Shown here piece after piece: positions 33,426 through 40,744 of a stretch of DNA of 64,000 nucleotides (position 1 is the stretch's first letter; each line of letters starts with the position of its first letter). Source of the DNA: CAYVBJ01 sp964449075 (GTDB lineage Bacteria; Bacteroidota; Rhodothermia; Balneolales; Balneolaceae); assembly GCA_964449075.1 (NCBI GenBank), contig CAYVBJ010000013.1:1-64000 (forward strand). The letters run 5' to 3'. The position numbers and the translations under genes were made by a program. The notes under the pieces were generated by a model that saw only the letters and a program-made list of their open reading frames with translations, ran no database searches and was not told where the DNA came from.

Positions 33426-34478
33426 CTATTGAATGGCTGCAGATTTATTGGTTTTGGTAAATTGACGGATAATTTTGTTCAGTTGTTCGAATTCAATCAG
33501 AAAAGCATCGTGGCCATGGTAGGATGATATCTCCCGGTATGTTCCGTTGGCGAGCAGTTTGGCGAGCTCTTTCTGTTCTTCAACAGGGTAGAGGAAGTCG
33601 GAGTCCACCCCAACTACAAGAACCGGAATCTTAACACGGTTAAGAATGAATTCATCGGAACCTCTGCCGCGCGCCGCGTTGTGCGTATCCATTGCCTTTG
33701 TAAGATTGATATACGAATGCGCGTCGAACCGTTTAACAAGCTTTTCTCCCTGGTAATTCAGATAGGATTCAATTTGAAACAGATTCCCGGTTTCGTCTTG
33801 TAGTTTTCTGCTGAACTTGCGTTCAAAGTCGGCAGGGGACCTGTAGGTGATCATTGCCATCATCCGGGCTGCCGATAGTCCCCGGGCAGGCTGCTGTTCC
33901 AGTTCATAGTTTCCGCCATTCCAGGCCGGATCAGCTTTGATTGCACTGCGCTGCGCATGGCTGATGCCAATAGCCCACGGTGTGTGCTCTTTCCCCATGG
34001 CTATGCAAACGGCCGACCCGGGGCGGTGATCCATGATCGCAAATTCCAATGCCTGCATACCGCCGAGGGAGCCGCCGATTACAAATTCAATACCGCGGAT
34101 ATCAAGCTGATCGAGAAGGAGCTGCTGAAACCGTACCAAATCGCGGATAGTCAGTTCCGGAAAATCATTTCTGTAAGGCTTGCTTGTTTTTGGATTCTCG
34201 GTCCACGGTCCCACAGATCCGTAACAGCTGCCCGGCACGTTGATACAGATTACAAAATGAGTTTCCGGGTTAAAAATTCCATCGGGAGCAAAAAATCCCC
34301 AGAACCACTCATCAGCTGCAGCATGCCCCGTGAGCGCATGACAGATAAGAATCACATTATCACGCGACTCATTCAGCTCCCCCCAGGTTTTAAAAGCCGC
34401 GTCCGCCTGTTCAAAACGATGACCCGATTCGGTGATAAAGGGTTCCGTAAGTTTTGTTTTTGTGATGCCTTCGTTCAT
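33426..34478 (-). CDS. metX: homoserine O-acetyltransferase
   Basis: This 350-residue alpha/beta-hydrolase-fold acyltransferase activates homoserine by O-acylation for direct sulfhydrylation. The nucleophile is in IGGSLGGMQ; the acid and base are in VGVDSDFLYP and SYHGHDAFL. CHALTGHAAADEW and INVPGSCYGSVGP are MetX family blocks, although the latter reads GGCKGSTGP in most homologues. The acyl donor (acetyl- versus succinyl-CoA) cannot be read safely from sequence; MetY in the same operon supports O-acetylhomoserine. It is followed after 2 bp by hom. Confidence 0.9.
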   Translation of the reverse strand: MNEGITKTKLTEPFITESGHRFEQADAAFKTWGELNESRDNVILICHALTGHAAADEWFWGFFAPDGIFNPETHFVICINVPGSCYGSVGPWTENPKTSKPYRNDFPELTIRDLVRFQQLLLDQLDIRGIEFVIGGSLGGMQALEFAIMDHRPGSAVCIAMGKEHTPWAIGISHAQRSAIKADPAWNGGNYELEQQPARGLSAARMMAMITYRSPADFERKFSRKLQDETGNLFQIESYLNYQGEKLVKRFDAHSYINLTKAMDTHNAARGRGSDEFILNRVKIPVLVVGVDSDFLYPVEEQKELAKLLANGTYREISSYHGHDAFLIEFEQLNKIIRQFTKTNKSAAIQ

Positions 34479-34507
34479 AGTTGTTTGGTTTAATTTCGTT
34501 TTAACAA

Positions 34508-34660
34508 TTCATCTGACGACTGAGGCCCAGGTATTGCTATGACCACGATCCAACAAGTCGTCTGATGAATCTCTGTGACAGCAATCCAGCCACCGCCATT
34601 CGCCGGACGACCTGAAAAATCCTGCCACTGGGTTCATCCAGCCCTCAGTCGTCAGGCGAA
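34508..34660. repeat. 153-bp double palindromic repeat, copy 1 (metX-osmC gap)
   Basis: It is two linked palindromic units. The first, about 63 nt (34508-34569), has ends TTCATCTGACGACT and AGTCGTCTGATGAA. The second, 62 nt (34599-34660), has ends TTCGCCGGACGACC and GTCGTCAGGCGAA. The whole 153-bp block recurs at 35251-35403 with about 15 differences by eye (about 90% identity) and fills the gap upstream of metX. Confidence 0.88.
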
Positions 34661-34666
34661 ACCTTT

Positions 34667-35203
34667 CTATTGCACAAACTGAACTTCACCTTCAACAGGT
34701 ACCGGGTTTTTGATAATATCTAACACCGGGCACCGGGCGAATGACAGCTCCCGGAGTTTATCAAGTTTTTTTTGATCGGTTTCGTTTGTTTTAATTTTGG
34801 TGATATAGTTAATATCAGTAAAACCGGAACGAGCGTCAGTCAGGTTTAAAAATCCGTGTAGATCGATATTTCCATCAACCTCTACCGTCACTTCCGTAAC
34901 ATCTATTCCAAGTGCAATCGCATTGGCTTTTACAACAATTTCCTGGCAGGCAGCAAGTGCTCCTAAAACATATTCAACAGGATTTGGTCCCGCATCTGTA
35001 CCGCCAAGGCCTTCCGGTTCATCAGATTTAAAATTGAAATTCCGCACCTGCACATCAGTTAAAAAACTGTGTTCAAGTTTTGATTTTGCACTGAATGTTG
35101 CTTTGGCGCTGGCGGGATTTTCCCCGATCTTTTTAACAACTTGCGTTATTACCTGACCGATTTCCCGGTCAGTCCGTTTTTTTTCTATGGTTGTAGTGCT
35201 CAT
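34667..35203 (-). CDS. OsmC family protein
   Basis: This 178-residue OsmC/Ohr-fold protein probably acts as a thiol-dependent peroxidase or a sulphur-chemistry partner. The two family cysteines are in GALAACQEIV and SFARCPVLD. A GGTDAGPNPVEYVLGALAAC-type core precedes the first Cys. It is encoded between metY and metX under the same SAM-riboswitch leader, so a role with sulphide or hydrosulphide chemistry is plausible but not shown. It is flanked on both sides by the same 153-bp repeat. Confidence 0.88.
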   Translation of the reverse strand: MSTTTIEKKRTDREIGQVITQVVKKIGENPASAKATFSAKSKLEHSFLTDVQVRNFNFKSDEPEGLGGTDAGPNPVEYVLGALAACQEIVVKANAIALGIDVTEVTVEVDGNIDLHGFLNLTDARSGFTDINYITKIKTNETDQKKLDKLRELSFARCPVLDIIKNPVPVEGEVQFVQ

Positions 35204-35250
35204 GGTTGAGTGATTGATATTATGGTTTTTGTTATCTGAAAATTCTTCTA

Positions 35251-35403
35251 TTCATCTGACGACCGAGACAGTGGTACTGCTAAGACCGCGATCCAACAAG
35301 TCGTCTGATGAATATTCGTGGCAGCAATCCAGCCACCGCTATTCGCCGGACGACCTGAAAAATCCTGCCACTGGGTTTATCCAGCCATCAGTCGTCAGGC
35401 GAA
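35251..35403. repeat. 153-bp double palindromic repeat, copy 2 (osmC-metY gap)
   Basis: Same length and layout as 34508-34660: a TTCATCTGACGAC...GTCGTCTGATGAA unit followed by a TTCGCCGGACGACC...GTCGTCAGGCGAA unit. The AGCAATCCAGCCACCGC linker and the ACCTGAAAAATCCTGCCACT part are identical in both copies. Confidence 0.88.
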
Positions 35404-35453
35404 TTATATATATGCCTCCCGTACACATCTGAAGGTGTTTAAGCCAGTTCCTT

Positions 35454-35508
35454 CCCCTCTCGAGAGGGGACAGAATACTGCAAAAAGGCGTAGCCTGATT
35501 TGCAGTAT
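35454..35508. repeat. two adjacent palindromes downstream of metY
   Basis: CCCCTCTCGAGAGGGG (35454-35469) is a perfect 16-bp palindrome. It is followed by ATACTGCAAA (35475-35484) pairing exactly with TTTGCAGTAT (35499-35508). They lie 45-100 bp after the metY stop on the minus strand. No T run follows, so this may be a dispersed repeat or an RNA-processing element rather than a terminator. Confidence 0.6.
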
Positions 35509-35552
35509 ACAGGGGTGTGTTCGGGACGTGTTAAAGATCATCAAACCTCCGA

Positions 35553-36875
35553 TCACGCCGATATCTTATCAAAAGCCTGCTGGAAATCGGCTTTGATATC
35601 ATCGATATATTCAATGCCAACTGAAACACGGATCAAATCGGGAGTAACACCGCCGGATGTCTGCTCATCTTCACTCAGCTGCTGATGAGTGGTGGATGAC
35701 GGATGAATCACCAGTGTTTTTGCATCACCCACATTAGCAAGGTGGCTGGCCAGTTCCACGCTTTCAATAAATGTACGCGCAGCGTCATATCCACCGTTTA
35801 CGCCGAATGTAAGTACAGCTCCAAAACGATCTTTTTCCAGGTATTTTTTCGCTGTTTCATGGTACGGGTGATCCGGAAGGCCCGTATAAGTAACCCAGGA
35901 GACGGCATCATTTTCTTGCAGCCATTTTGCAAGAGAGAGTGCATTTTCGCAGTGGCGTTCCGTGCGGAGTGAAAGTGTTTCAAGTCCCTGAAGAAGCAGA
36001 AAACTGTTAAATGGTGACAGGGCGGGGCCAAAGTCACGCAATGCTTCCACGCGTGCACGAATGGCAAAAGCGATATTGCCAAAAGGTCCGTGTTCACCGA
36101 ATACTTCCCAGAAATTGAGTCCGTGATAGGCCGGCGAAGGGTCCGTGAAAAGCGGGAATTTTCCGTTGCCCCAGTTGAAATTACCGGCATCCACGATTAT
36201 ACCGCCGATACTGGTGCCGTGTCCGCCGATCCATTTTGTTGCCGACTGAACCACGATATTGGCTCCGTGATCAATGGGCCGGGCAATAGAACCGGCAGCG
36301 CCGAATGTGTTATCCACGATAAGAGGGATGCCGTGTTTTTCAGCTAACACAGAAAGCCCGCCAAAATCAGGAACGTTACCGCGCGGATTGCCGATCGATT
36401 CCACATACAGGGCTTTGGTGTTGTCTTTAATCTCTTTTTCAAACGCTTCAACCGAATCACCTTCGGTGAATGATACATCAATACCGAGTCTCGGAAGAGA
36501 GACTTTAAATTGATTGTACGTACCACCGTAAAGAAACGGGGTGGATACGATGTGGTCGCCGGCCTGCGCAAGTGTTGCAATTGCAAGAAACTGGGCAGCC
36601 TGCCCCGAAGCCGTTGCAACAGCAGCAGCACCGCCTTCAAGAGCCGTGATCCGCTGTTCGAATACATCGGTTGTGGGATTCATTATCCTGGTATAGATAT
36701 TACCAAACTCCTTTAGTGCAAAAAGTGTGGCCGCATGCTCGGTATCTTCAAATTGATAGGAAGTAGTTTGATAGATCGGAACAGCACGTGATCCGGTTGT
36801 CGGGTCTGGTTCTTGTCCTGCGTGAAGCTGCAGGGTGTCGAAATGGTAATTTTTGGGTTGTCCGTTATTGCTCAT
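35553..36875 (-). CDS. metY: O-acetylhomoserine sulfhydrylase
   Basis: This 440-residue PLP enzyme of the Cys/Met metabolism family makes homocysteine directly from O-acetylhomoserine and sulphide. N-terminal LHAGQEPDPTTGSRAVPIYQ; the PLP lysine in SATKWIGGHGTSIGG; the about 430-residue length and QTTSYQF-type block fit MetY rather than MetB/MetC (about 380). It is the second gene behind the SAM-I riboswitch, 53 bp after the CoA-binding protein gene. Its partner metX is two genes downstream. Confidence 0.93.
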   Translation of the reverse strand: MSNNGQPKNYHFDTLQLHAGQEPDPTTGSRAVPIYQTTSYQFEDTEHAATLFALKEFGNIYTRIMNPTTDVFEQRITALEGGAAAVATASGQAAQFLAIATLAQAGDHIVSTPFLYGGTYNQFKVSLPRLGIDVSFTEGDSVEAFEKEIKDNTKALYVESIGNPRGNVPDFGGLSVLAEKHGIPLIVDNTFGAAGSIARPIDHGANIVVQSATKWIGGHGTSIGGIIVDAGNFNWGNGKFPLFTDPSPAYHGLNFWEVFGEHGPFGNIAFAIRARVEALRDFGPALSPFNSFLLLQGLETLSLRTERHCENALSLAKWLQENDAVSWVTYTGLPDHPYHETAKKYLEKDRFGAVLTFGVNGGYDAARTFIESVELASHLANVGDAKTLVIHPSSTTHQQLSEDEQTSGGVTPDLIRVSVGIEYIDDIKADFQQAFDKISA

Positions 36876-36928
36876 ATGTATTTTTTATTAATGGTTAGCG
36901 TAAAGTAACTTTTAGAAAATATTTCTGT

Positions 36929-37372
36929 TCAGATTTTTCTTTTTGGACGTATCAGGAATTGATGATCTACTTTCATACACCTGCTTTGAATCAGTTTTTT
37001 CCCGGCTTTTTCGGCTCTTTCTTTCTGCTCCGGATGTACTCCGGTGCCAAGTTGCAGCCAGATAGCTTTCGGATCAATTTCGAGAGCCTGGTTTACCACT
37101 TCGGGTATGTAATCGGGACGGATGAATACGTCCACAACATCAACTTGTAAGGGAATGGATTTTAAATCCGGGTACGCTTTTTCACCGAGTATTTCATCCG
37201 CGCCCGGATTCACGGGGATAATTTTATAACCGGCATTCTGCAGATAGCGGCCAACATAGTAACTGTCTTTATGCTGGTTGCGCGAAATACCGACAATGGC
37301 GATTGTCTCTGTTTCATCCAGCAGATGTTCGATTTCATCCGTTTCTTCTGAGAGCTCCGTTGTTGCCCTCAT
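36929..37372 (-). CDS. CoA-binding domain protein (YccU-like)
   Basis: This CoA-binding Rossmann protein of about 147 residues has AIVGISRNQHKDSYYVGRYL as its nucleotide-binding loop, IIPVNPGADEILGEKAYPDL, and the C-terminal Cys-containing segment SRCMKVDH seen in the YccU family. The biochemical role is not known. I chose ATG 37372; an in-frame TTG at 37408 would add 12 residues. It is the first gene after the SAM-I riboswitch terminator, so it should be co-regulated with the methionine genes. Confidence 0.82.
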   Translation of the reverse strand: MRATTELSEETDEIEHLLDETETIAIVGISRNQHKDSYYVGRYLQNAGYKIIPVNPGADEILGEKAYPDLKSIPLQVDVVDVFIRPDYIPEVVNQALEIDPKAIWLQLGTGVHPEQKERAEKAGKKLIQSRCMKVDHQFLIRPKRKI

Positions 37373-37441
37373 CTTTTTGTCGTACCAGTCGTTAAATGTT
37401 GATCTCAATTGTTGTTAATTGTGTTTGATTTATATGATTCC

Positions 37442-37506
37442 AAAAAAAAACCTCTTCTGAATTTCTGTCCCGTAAGTGCCGGGAAAAGATTTCAGAAGAG
37501 GTTTTT
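37442..37506 (-). terminator. riboswitch-controlled intrinsic terminator
   Basis: On the minus strand an 11-bp stem (arms at 37491-37501 and 37451-37461, CCTCTTCTGAA with TTCAGAAGAGG) is followed by a run of nine T. An inner CCCG/CGGG stem caps it. AACCTCT of its first arm (37497-37503 complement) can alternatively pair with AGAGGTT at the 3' strand of riboswitch P1 (37525-37531), giving an antiterminator. Confidence 0.9.
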
Positions 37507-37527
37507 GGATTTCAAAAATTACTCAAC

Positions 37528-37661
37528 CTCTCATCTTTCCCCAAAACGTGCCGGGGCAGGAAGTAGCACCTGACTCCCCGACAAATTTTTCAAAGAAAAT
37601 TAGTCGGGGACGGTTGCCAAGGCTTCACAGGGCCTGATCCCTCCGCCTTTCTCTATAAGAG
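37528..37661 (-). ncRNA. SAM-I (S-box) riboswitch
   Basis: Read on the minus strand it has the S-box order: P1 CTCTTAT, GAGAAAGGCGGAGGGA, the core GGCCCTGTGAAGCC, GGCAACC, a long P3 hairpin (CCCCGAC...GTCGGGG), GGTGCTACTTCCTGC, and the closing P1 strand AGATGAGAG. It binds S-adenosylmethionine. High SAM should stabilise P1 and let the terminator at 37442-37506 form, shutting off the CoA-binding/metY/osmC/metX/hom genes. Conserved sequence blocks make the call firm. Confidence 0.96.
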
Positions 37662-38160
37662 TTCAAAAAAATTTTAAAAGAACATTTCTGAAAACCATAA
37701 ACGAAAAAAGCCCTGCGAATGAACGGAGGGCTTTTAGAATAAAAAAATCGTAAACCCGCCGCTTTATGTATGCATATACATACAACAAATCATTCCCATG
37801 ATTTTACAGCAACAGATATGTACGATTTCGGTTTTCATAGCAATGAATGATAATGGTTTTCAGGATAAGAATAAAATCAAATTTTAAAGTGTTTCAAATC
37901 AGGCAGAAAAAAACTCAGCGGCACACTGCGCTGAACACCGCGCGACACTTTGGTTCCCTTCTGCGATGCACTTCGCAAGGGTGGTAAATTGAAGGTAAAG
38001 CAGATCTCGAAATCATGAATTTCAGCCGATTGTTGGGCTTTCGAGGTTTGGAACCCCGGCGTAGCGCAGAGGTTTCGCAGAGTTACACAGAGTTGTGCGA
38101 TGTTTATTTTTAAAAATGCTATTTTGTTTGGTATCAATTTCGATTTAAATACCAAATGAA
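37662..38160. other. non-coding region upstream of the riboswitch and aminopeptidase
   Basis: It holds the promoter of the S-box transcript (about 37662-37705, minus strand), a separate terminator-like hairpin (37706-37735) and a near-palindrome GTATGCATATAC (about 37770-37781). A stretch at about 37915-38105 is rich in CGC/GCG and CGCAGAG-type words that resemble words in other gaps. No gene is credible here. Confidence 0.5.
37706..37735 (-). terminator. terminator-like hairpin upstream of the riboswitch
   Basis: AAAAGCCCT (37706-37714) pairs with AGGGCTTTT (37727-37735). On the minus strand it continues with extra T residues, so it looks like a leftward intrinsic terminator. No gene is visible immediately upstream on that strand, so it may end an unseen small RNA or insulate the riboswitch. 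Confidence 0.6.
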
Positions 38161-39849
38161 ATGTCCGGAAAGCTGTTTTTACTGTTTATTCTGAATTTTC
38201 TCTATACCTTTTCGATATCTGCCCAGAACGGTCTTGTCTATGAATCGGGCGGGGAACTGATTTATGAACAGGCGGCCTATGATGTAAAACACTACAAACT
38301 TGATTTGAAGATTAACCCGGCTGACAGTACGATTTCGGGTCATACTGATCTGAGTGCAGAAATTGTGTCTCCCACAAACAGAATCGCTCTTGATTTGCAT
38401 CCGGATATGAAAATATCCAGGATTGAATGGCTGAACTGGAGTGATATTTCGGAGCTTCCATTTTCGAGGGCTGGTTCAGATAAAAAATTTATGATACATT
38501 TTCCGGCAACACTGCAGCCGGGAGAAAATATTTCTATTCGGATATATTATGAGGGAAAACCACGGGTTGCACCGAATCCGCCGTGGGATGGCGGGTTTGT
38601 CTGGTCAGAAACATCCGCAGGCGAACCCTGGATTAGTGTGGCAAACCAGACTACAGGTGCCTGGCTCTGGTGGCCAAATAAGGATCATCCGTCCGATAAA
38701 CCGGATTCTGTGAATCTGCATTTCACCTTACCGGAAGGTTTGAAAGTGGCCTCCAACGGCAGGCTGCAAGAGGTATCGGTTAAAGAGGATGGCTGGGTCC
38801 GGTGGAGCTGGCATGTATCAACGCCCATAAATAATTACAATATCTCTGTAAATGCGGCACCTTATGAAATTCTTACGGATACCTACCAAAGCATTGCAGG
38901 GGATGAAATAGAAATGACATTCTGGGTATTGCCTGAGTTTTTAGAACAGGGGAAAGACCTCTTTCCACAATTTGCAGAACAATTGCGGTTTATGGAAGAG
39001 CTTGCAGGACCCTACCCGTTCCGGGCTGATAAATTCGGAGTGGTTCACACTCCCTACCTCGGAATGGAACATCAGACGATTATATCATACGGGGCGAATT
39101 TTGAAGATGATAATCTGTTCGGCCTGAACAATGAATTTGACGACCTGTTTCAGCATGAGCTGGCACATGAGTGGTGGGGAAACCTGGTCAGTGTGTGGGA
39201 CTGGAGTGATTTCTGGATTCATGAAGGGTTCGGAACCTATATGCAGGCACTTTATGCTGAGCATCTGAATGGCAAACGGGAATATCAAAAAACAATGGAA
39301 TTATTCAGGCAGCGGATTAATTCTTCTTCACCTGTGGCCCCCTTACGGAAAATGTCTACAGCTGAAATAACAGAAGGAAATCGCGGCGGAGATGTTTACT
39401 ACAAAGGCGCATGGATTCTTCACACACTGCGTTACCTGATCGGAGATGATCATTTTTTTGAATCGCTGCGCCGTTTTGCTTACCCCGACCCGGCAATGGA
39501 GGAGCAGATTGATGGTTCACAGGTTCGGTTTGTGACGTCCGAAGATTATATAAAAATCACGGAGAAAATATCAGGAATAGAACTTGGCTGGTTCTTTGAT
39601 CTCTATTTAAGAGAAAGTGAATTGCCTGAATTGGTACATGAGGTAACGGATCAACAAAAATTAAAACTGAGATGGGAGCTGCCCGGAGACAGAAGATTTC
39701 CAATGCCTTTGGATGTGAGTATAAATGGCAAAACAGAAAGAATTATAATTGATGGCAAAACTGAAATCGCAATTAAGCAAAATGCTGAAGTAGATATAGA
39801 CCCCGAAAACCGGGTGTTAAAAAAAGAAAAGTCAGCTTCCCAGCAGTGA
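38161..39849 (+). CDS. secreted M1 family metallo-aminopeptidase
   Basis: This 562-residue zinc aminopeptidase is probably periplasmic or secreted, removing N-terminal residues from peptides. It has a signal peptide (1 to about 21, ending SISAQ). The exopeptidase motif is GMEHQ (301-305, in place of GAMEN). Zinc ligands His332, His336 and Glu355 form HELAHEWW followed 18 residues later by Glu in WIHEGFGTY. It is shorter than cytosolic PepN because the C-terminal helical domain is lacking. Its 3' end overlaps the convergent Usp gene by 18 bp. Confidence 0.9.
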   Translation: MSGKLFLLFILNFLYTFSISAQNGLVYESGGELIYEQAAYDVKHYKLDLKINPADSTISGHTDLSAEIVSPTNRIALDLHPDMKISRIEWLNWSDISELPFSRAGSDKKFMIHFPATLQPGENISIRIYYEGKPRVAPNPPWDGGFVWSETSAGEPWISVANQTTGAWLWWPNKDHPSDKPDSVNLHFTLPEGLKVASNGRLQEVSVKEDGWVRWSWHVSTPINNYNISVNAAPYEILTDTYQSIAGDEIEMTFWVLPEFLEQGKDLFPQFAEQLRFMEELAGPYPFRADKFGVVHTPYLGMEHQTIISYGANFEDDNLFGLNNEFDDLFQHELAHEWWGNLVSVWDWSDFWIHEGFGTYMQALYAEHLNGKREYQKTMELFRQRINSSSPVAPLRKMSTAEITEGNRGGDVYYKGAWILHTLRYLIGDDHFFESLRRFAYPDPAMEEQIDGSQVRFVTSEDYIKITEKISGIELGWFFDLYLRESELPELVHEVTDQQKLKLRWELPGDRRFPMPLDVSINGKTERIIIDGKTEIAIKQNAEVDIDPENRVLKKEKSASQQ

Positions 39850-40743
39850 ATCAAGCATTCCCTTGTTTTTGGATTTGTCTTTATAGACGAGAAGCGGGAC
39901 TCCAAAGCCATAGTTAACAATTTTGTCTGACAAATCTTCGTGAAGGAATGAAGCCATAGTCCGCTTGCTTTTGGAACCGACAACAATCAGGTCTGCCTGG
40001 ACCTGGATTGACTGATCATAGATTTTATTCTGGATTCTATCCTGTTTATTCAGGGTAAATACTACTTCTGTATCCTCAGTAAATCCTTTCTCTTTTTTGA
40101 ATTCATCATACTTTTCTTTCAGCTGCTTACTCATCTTTTCTTCAAATTCATTTGATGGTAAAAAAGGAAAAAATTGTGCCGGGTAATCGTATACATGCTG
40201 TAAAAGTACATTTGCATCCGTTCTGTTTGCCAAATCTTCAGAAAAACGAATAGCGGCTGCCGAGTGATCATTGAAATTGAAAGGTGTTAAAATCTGGTGA
40301 AGCTGATATCGGGAGGATTCAGGAACAAACAGAACCGAACCGGGAACGTAACGCACAATTTTTTTTGAAAGAATTCCTTCGCCCTTAAATTTCTCTTTCT
40401 TACCCAAAACAAGCAGGTCCGGGTTTTGTTTTTTTATCTGCTTGATAATTGCATTGGTCGGATCACCCTCATCGAGTACAAGTTGAGTAGATTCAAAATT
40501 CTTAAATGCTGAAGATATCTTCTCTTCCAGTTCTTGTTTGATAACAGAACTCAAGTCTTCCGGATCTTCAATTTCCGGAAACAGTTCCTGCATCTCTTTC
40601 GAAATATTCGCAGATTCAAGAATATGCATAAACGTAATTTTTTCCGGGTTTAGCTTTGAAGCCAGGAAACTTGTATAACCCAACAGTAAATCGTCCATAT
40701 TAGTAAGATCAAGACTAACCAGCCAGCTTTTAGATGTTTCCAT
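39832..40743 (-). CDS. universal stress protein, tandem Usp domains (osmolyte operon)
   Basis: This 303-residue protein has two Usp domains (about 5-145 and 150-290). The second has VGSKSKRTMASFLHEDLSDK; the first has LGKKEKFKGEGILSKKIV, a degenerate form of the ATP loop. It is encoded 1 bp after the BCCT transporter gene, so it is probably co-translated and may tune osmolyte transport or the response to salt stress; Usp domains linked to transporters are a known theme. The end overlaps the aminopeptidase gene by 18 bp. Confidence 0.85.
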   Translation of the reverse strand: METSKSWLVSLDLTNMDDLLLGYTSFLASKLNPEKITFMHILESANISKEMQELFPEIEDPEDLSSVIKQELEEKISSAFKNFESTQLVLDEGDPTNAIIKQIKKQNPDLLVLGKKEKFKGEGILSKKIVRYVPGSVLFVPESSRYQLHQILTPFNFNDHSAAAIRFSEDLANRTDANVLLQHVYDYPAQFFPFLPSNEFEEKMSKQLKEKYDEFKKEKGFTEDTEVVFTLNKQDRIQNKIYDQSIQVQADLIVVGSKSKRTMASFLHEDLSDKIVNYGFGVPLLVYKDKSKNKGMLDSLLGS

Positions 40744-40744
40744 T

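Noticed and set aside
33957..34493. Long + strand frame (178 codons) antisense to metX
   Set aside because: It lies wholly inside the strongly supported metX gene, has no recognisable motif and mirrors metX codon structure.
34508..35403. CRISPR-like repeat layout
   Set aside because: Only two copies 743 bp apart, each internally palindromic and separated by a gene; no regular short spacers and no cas gene.
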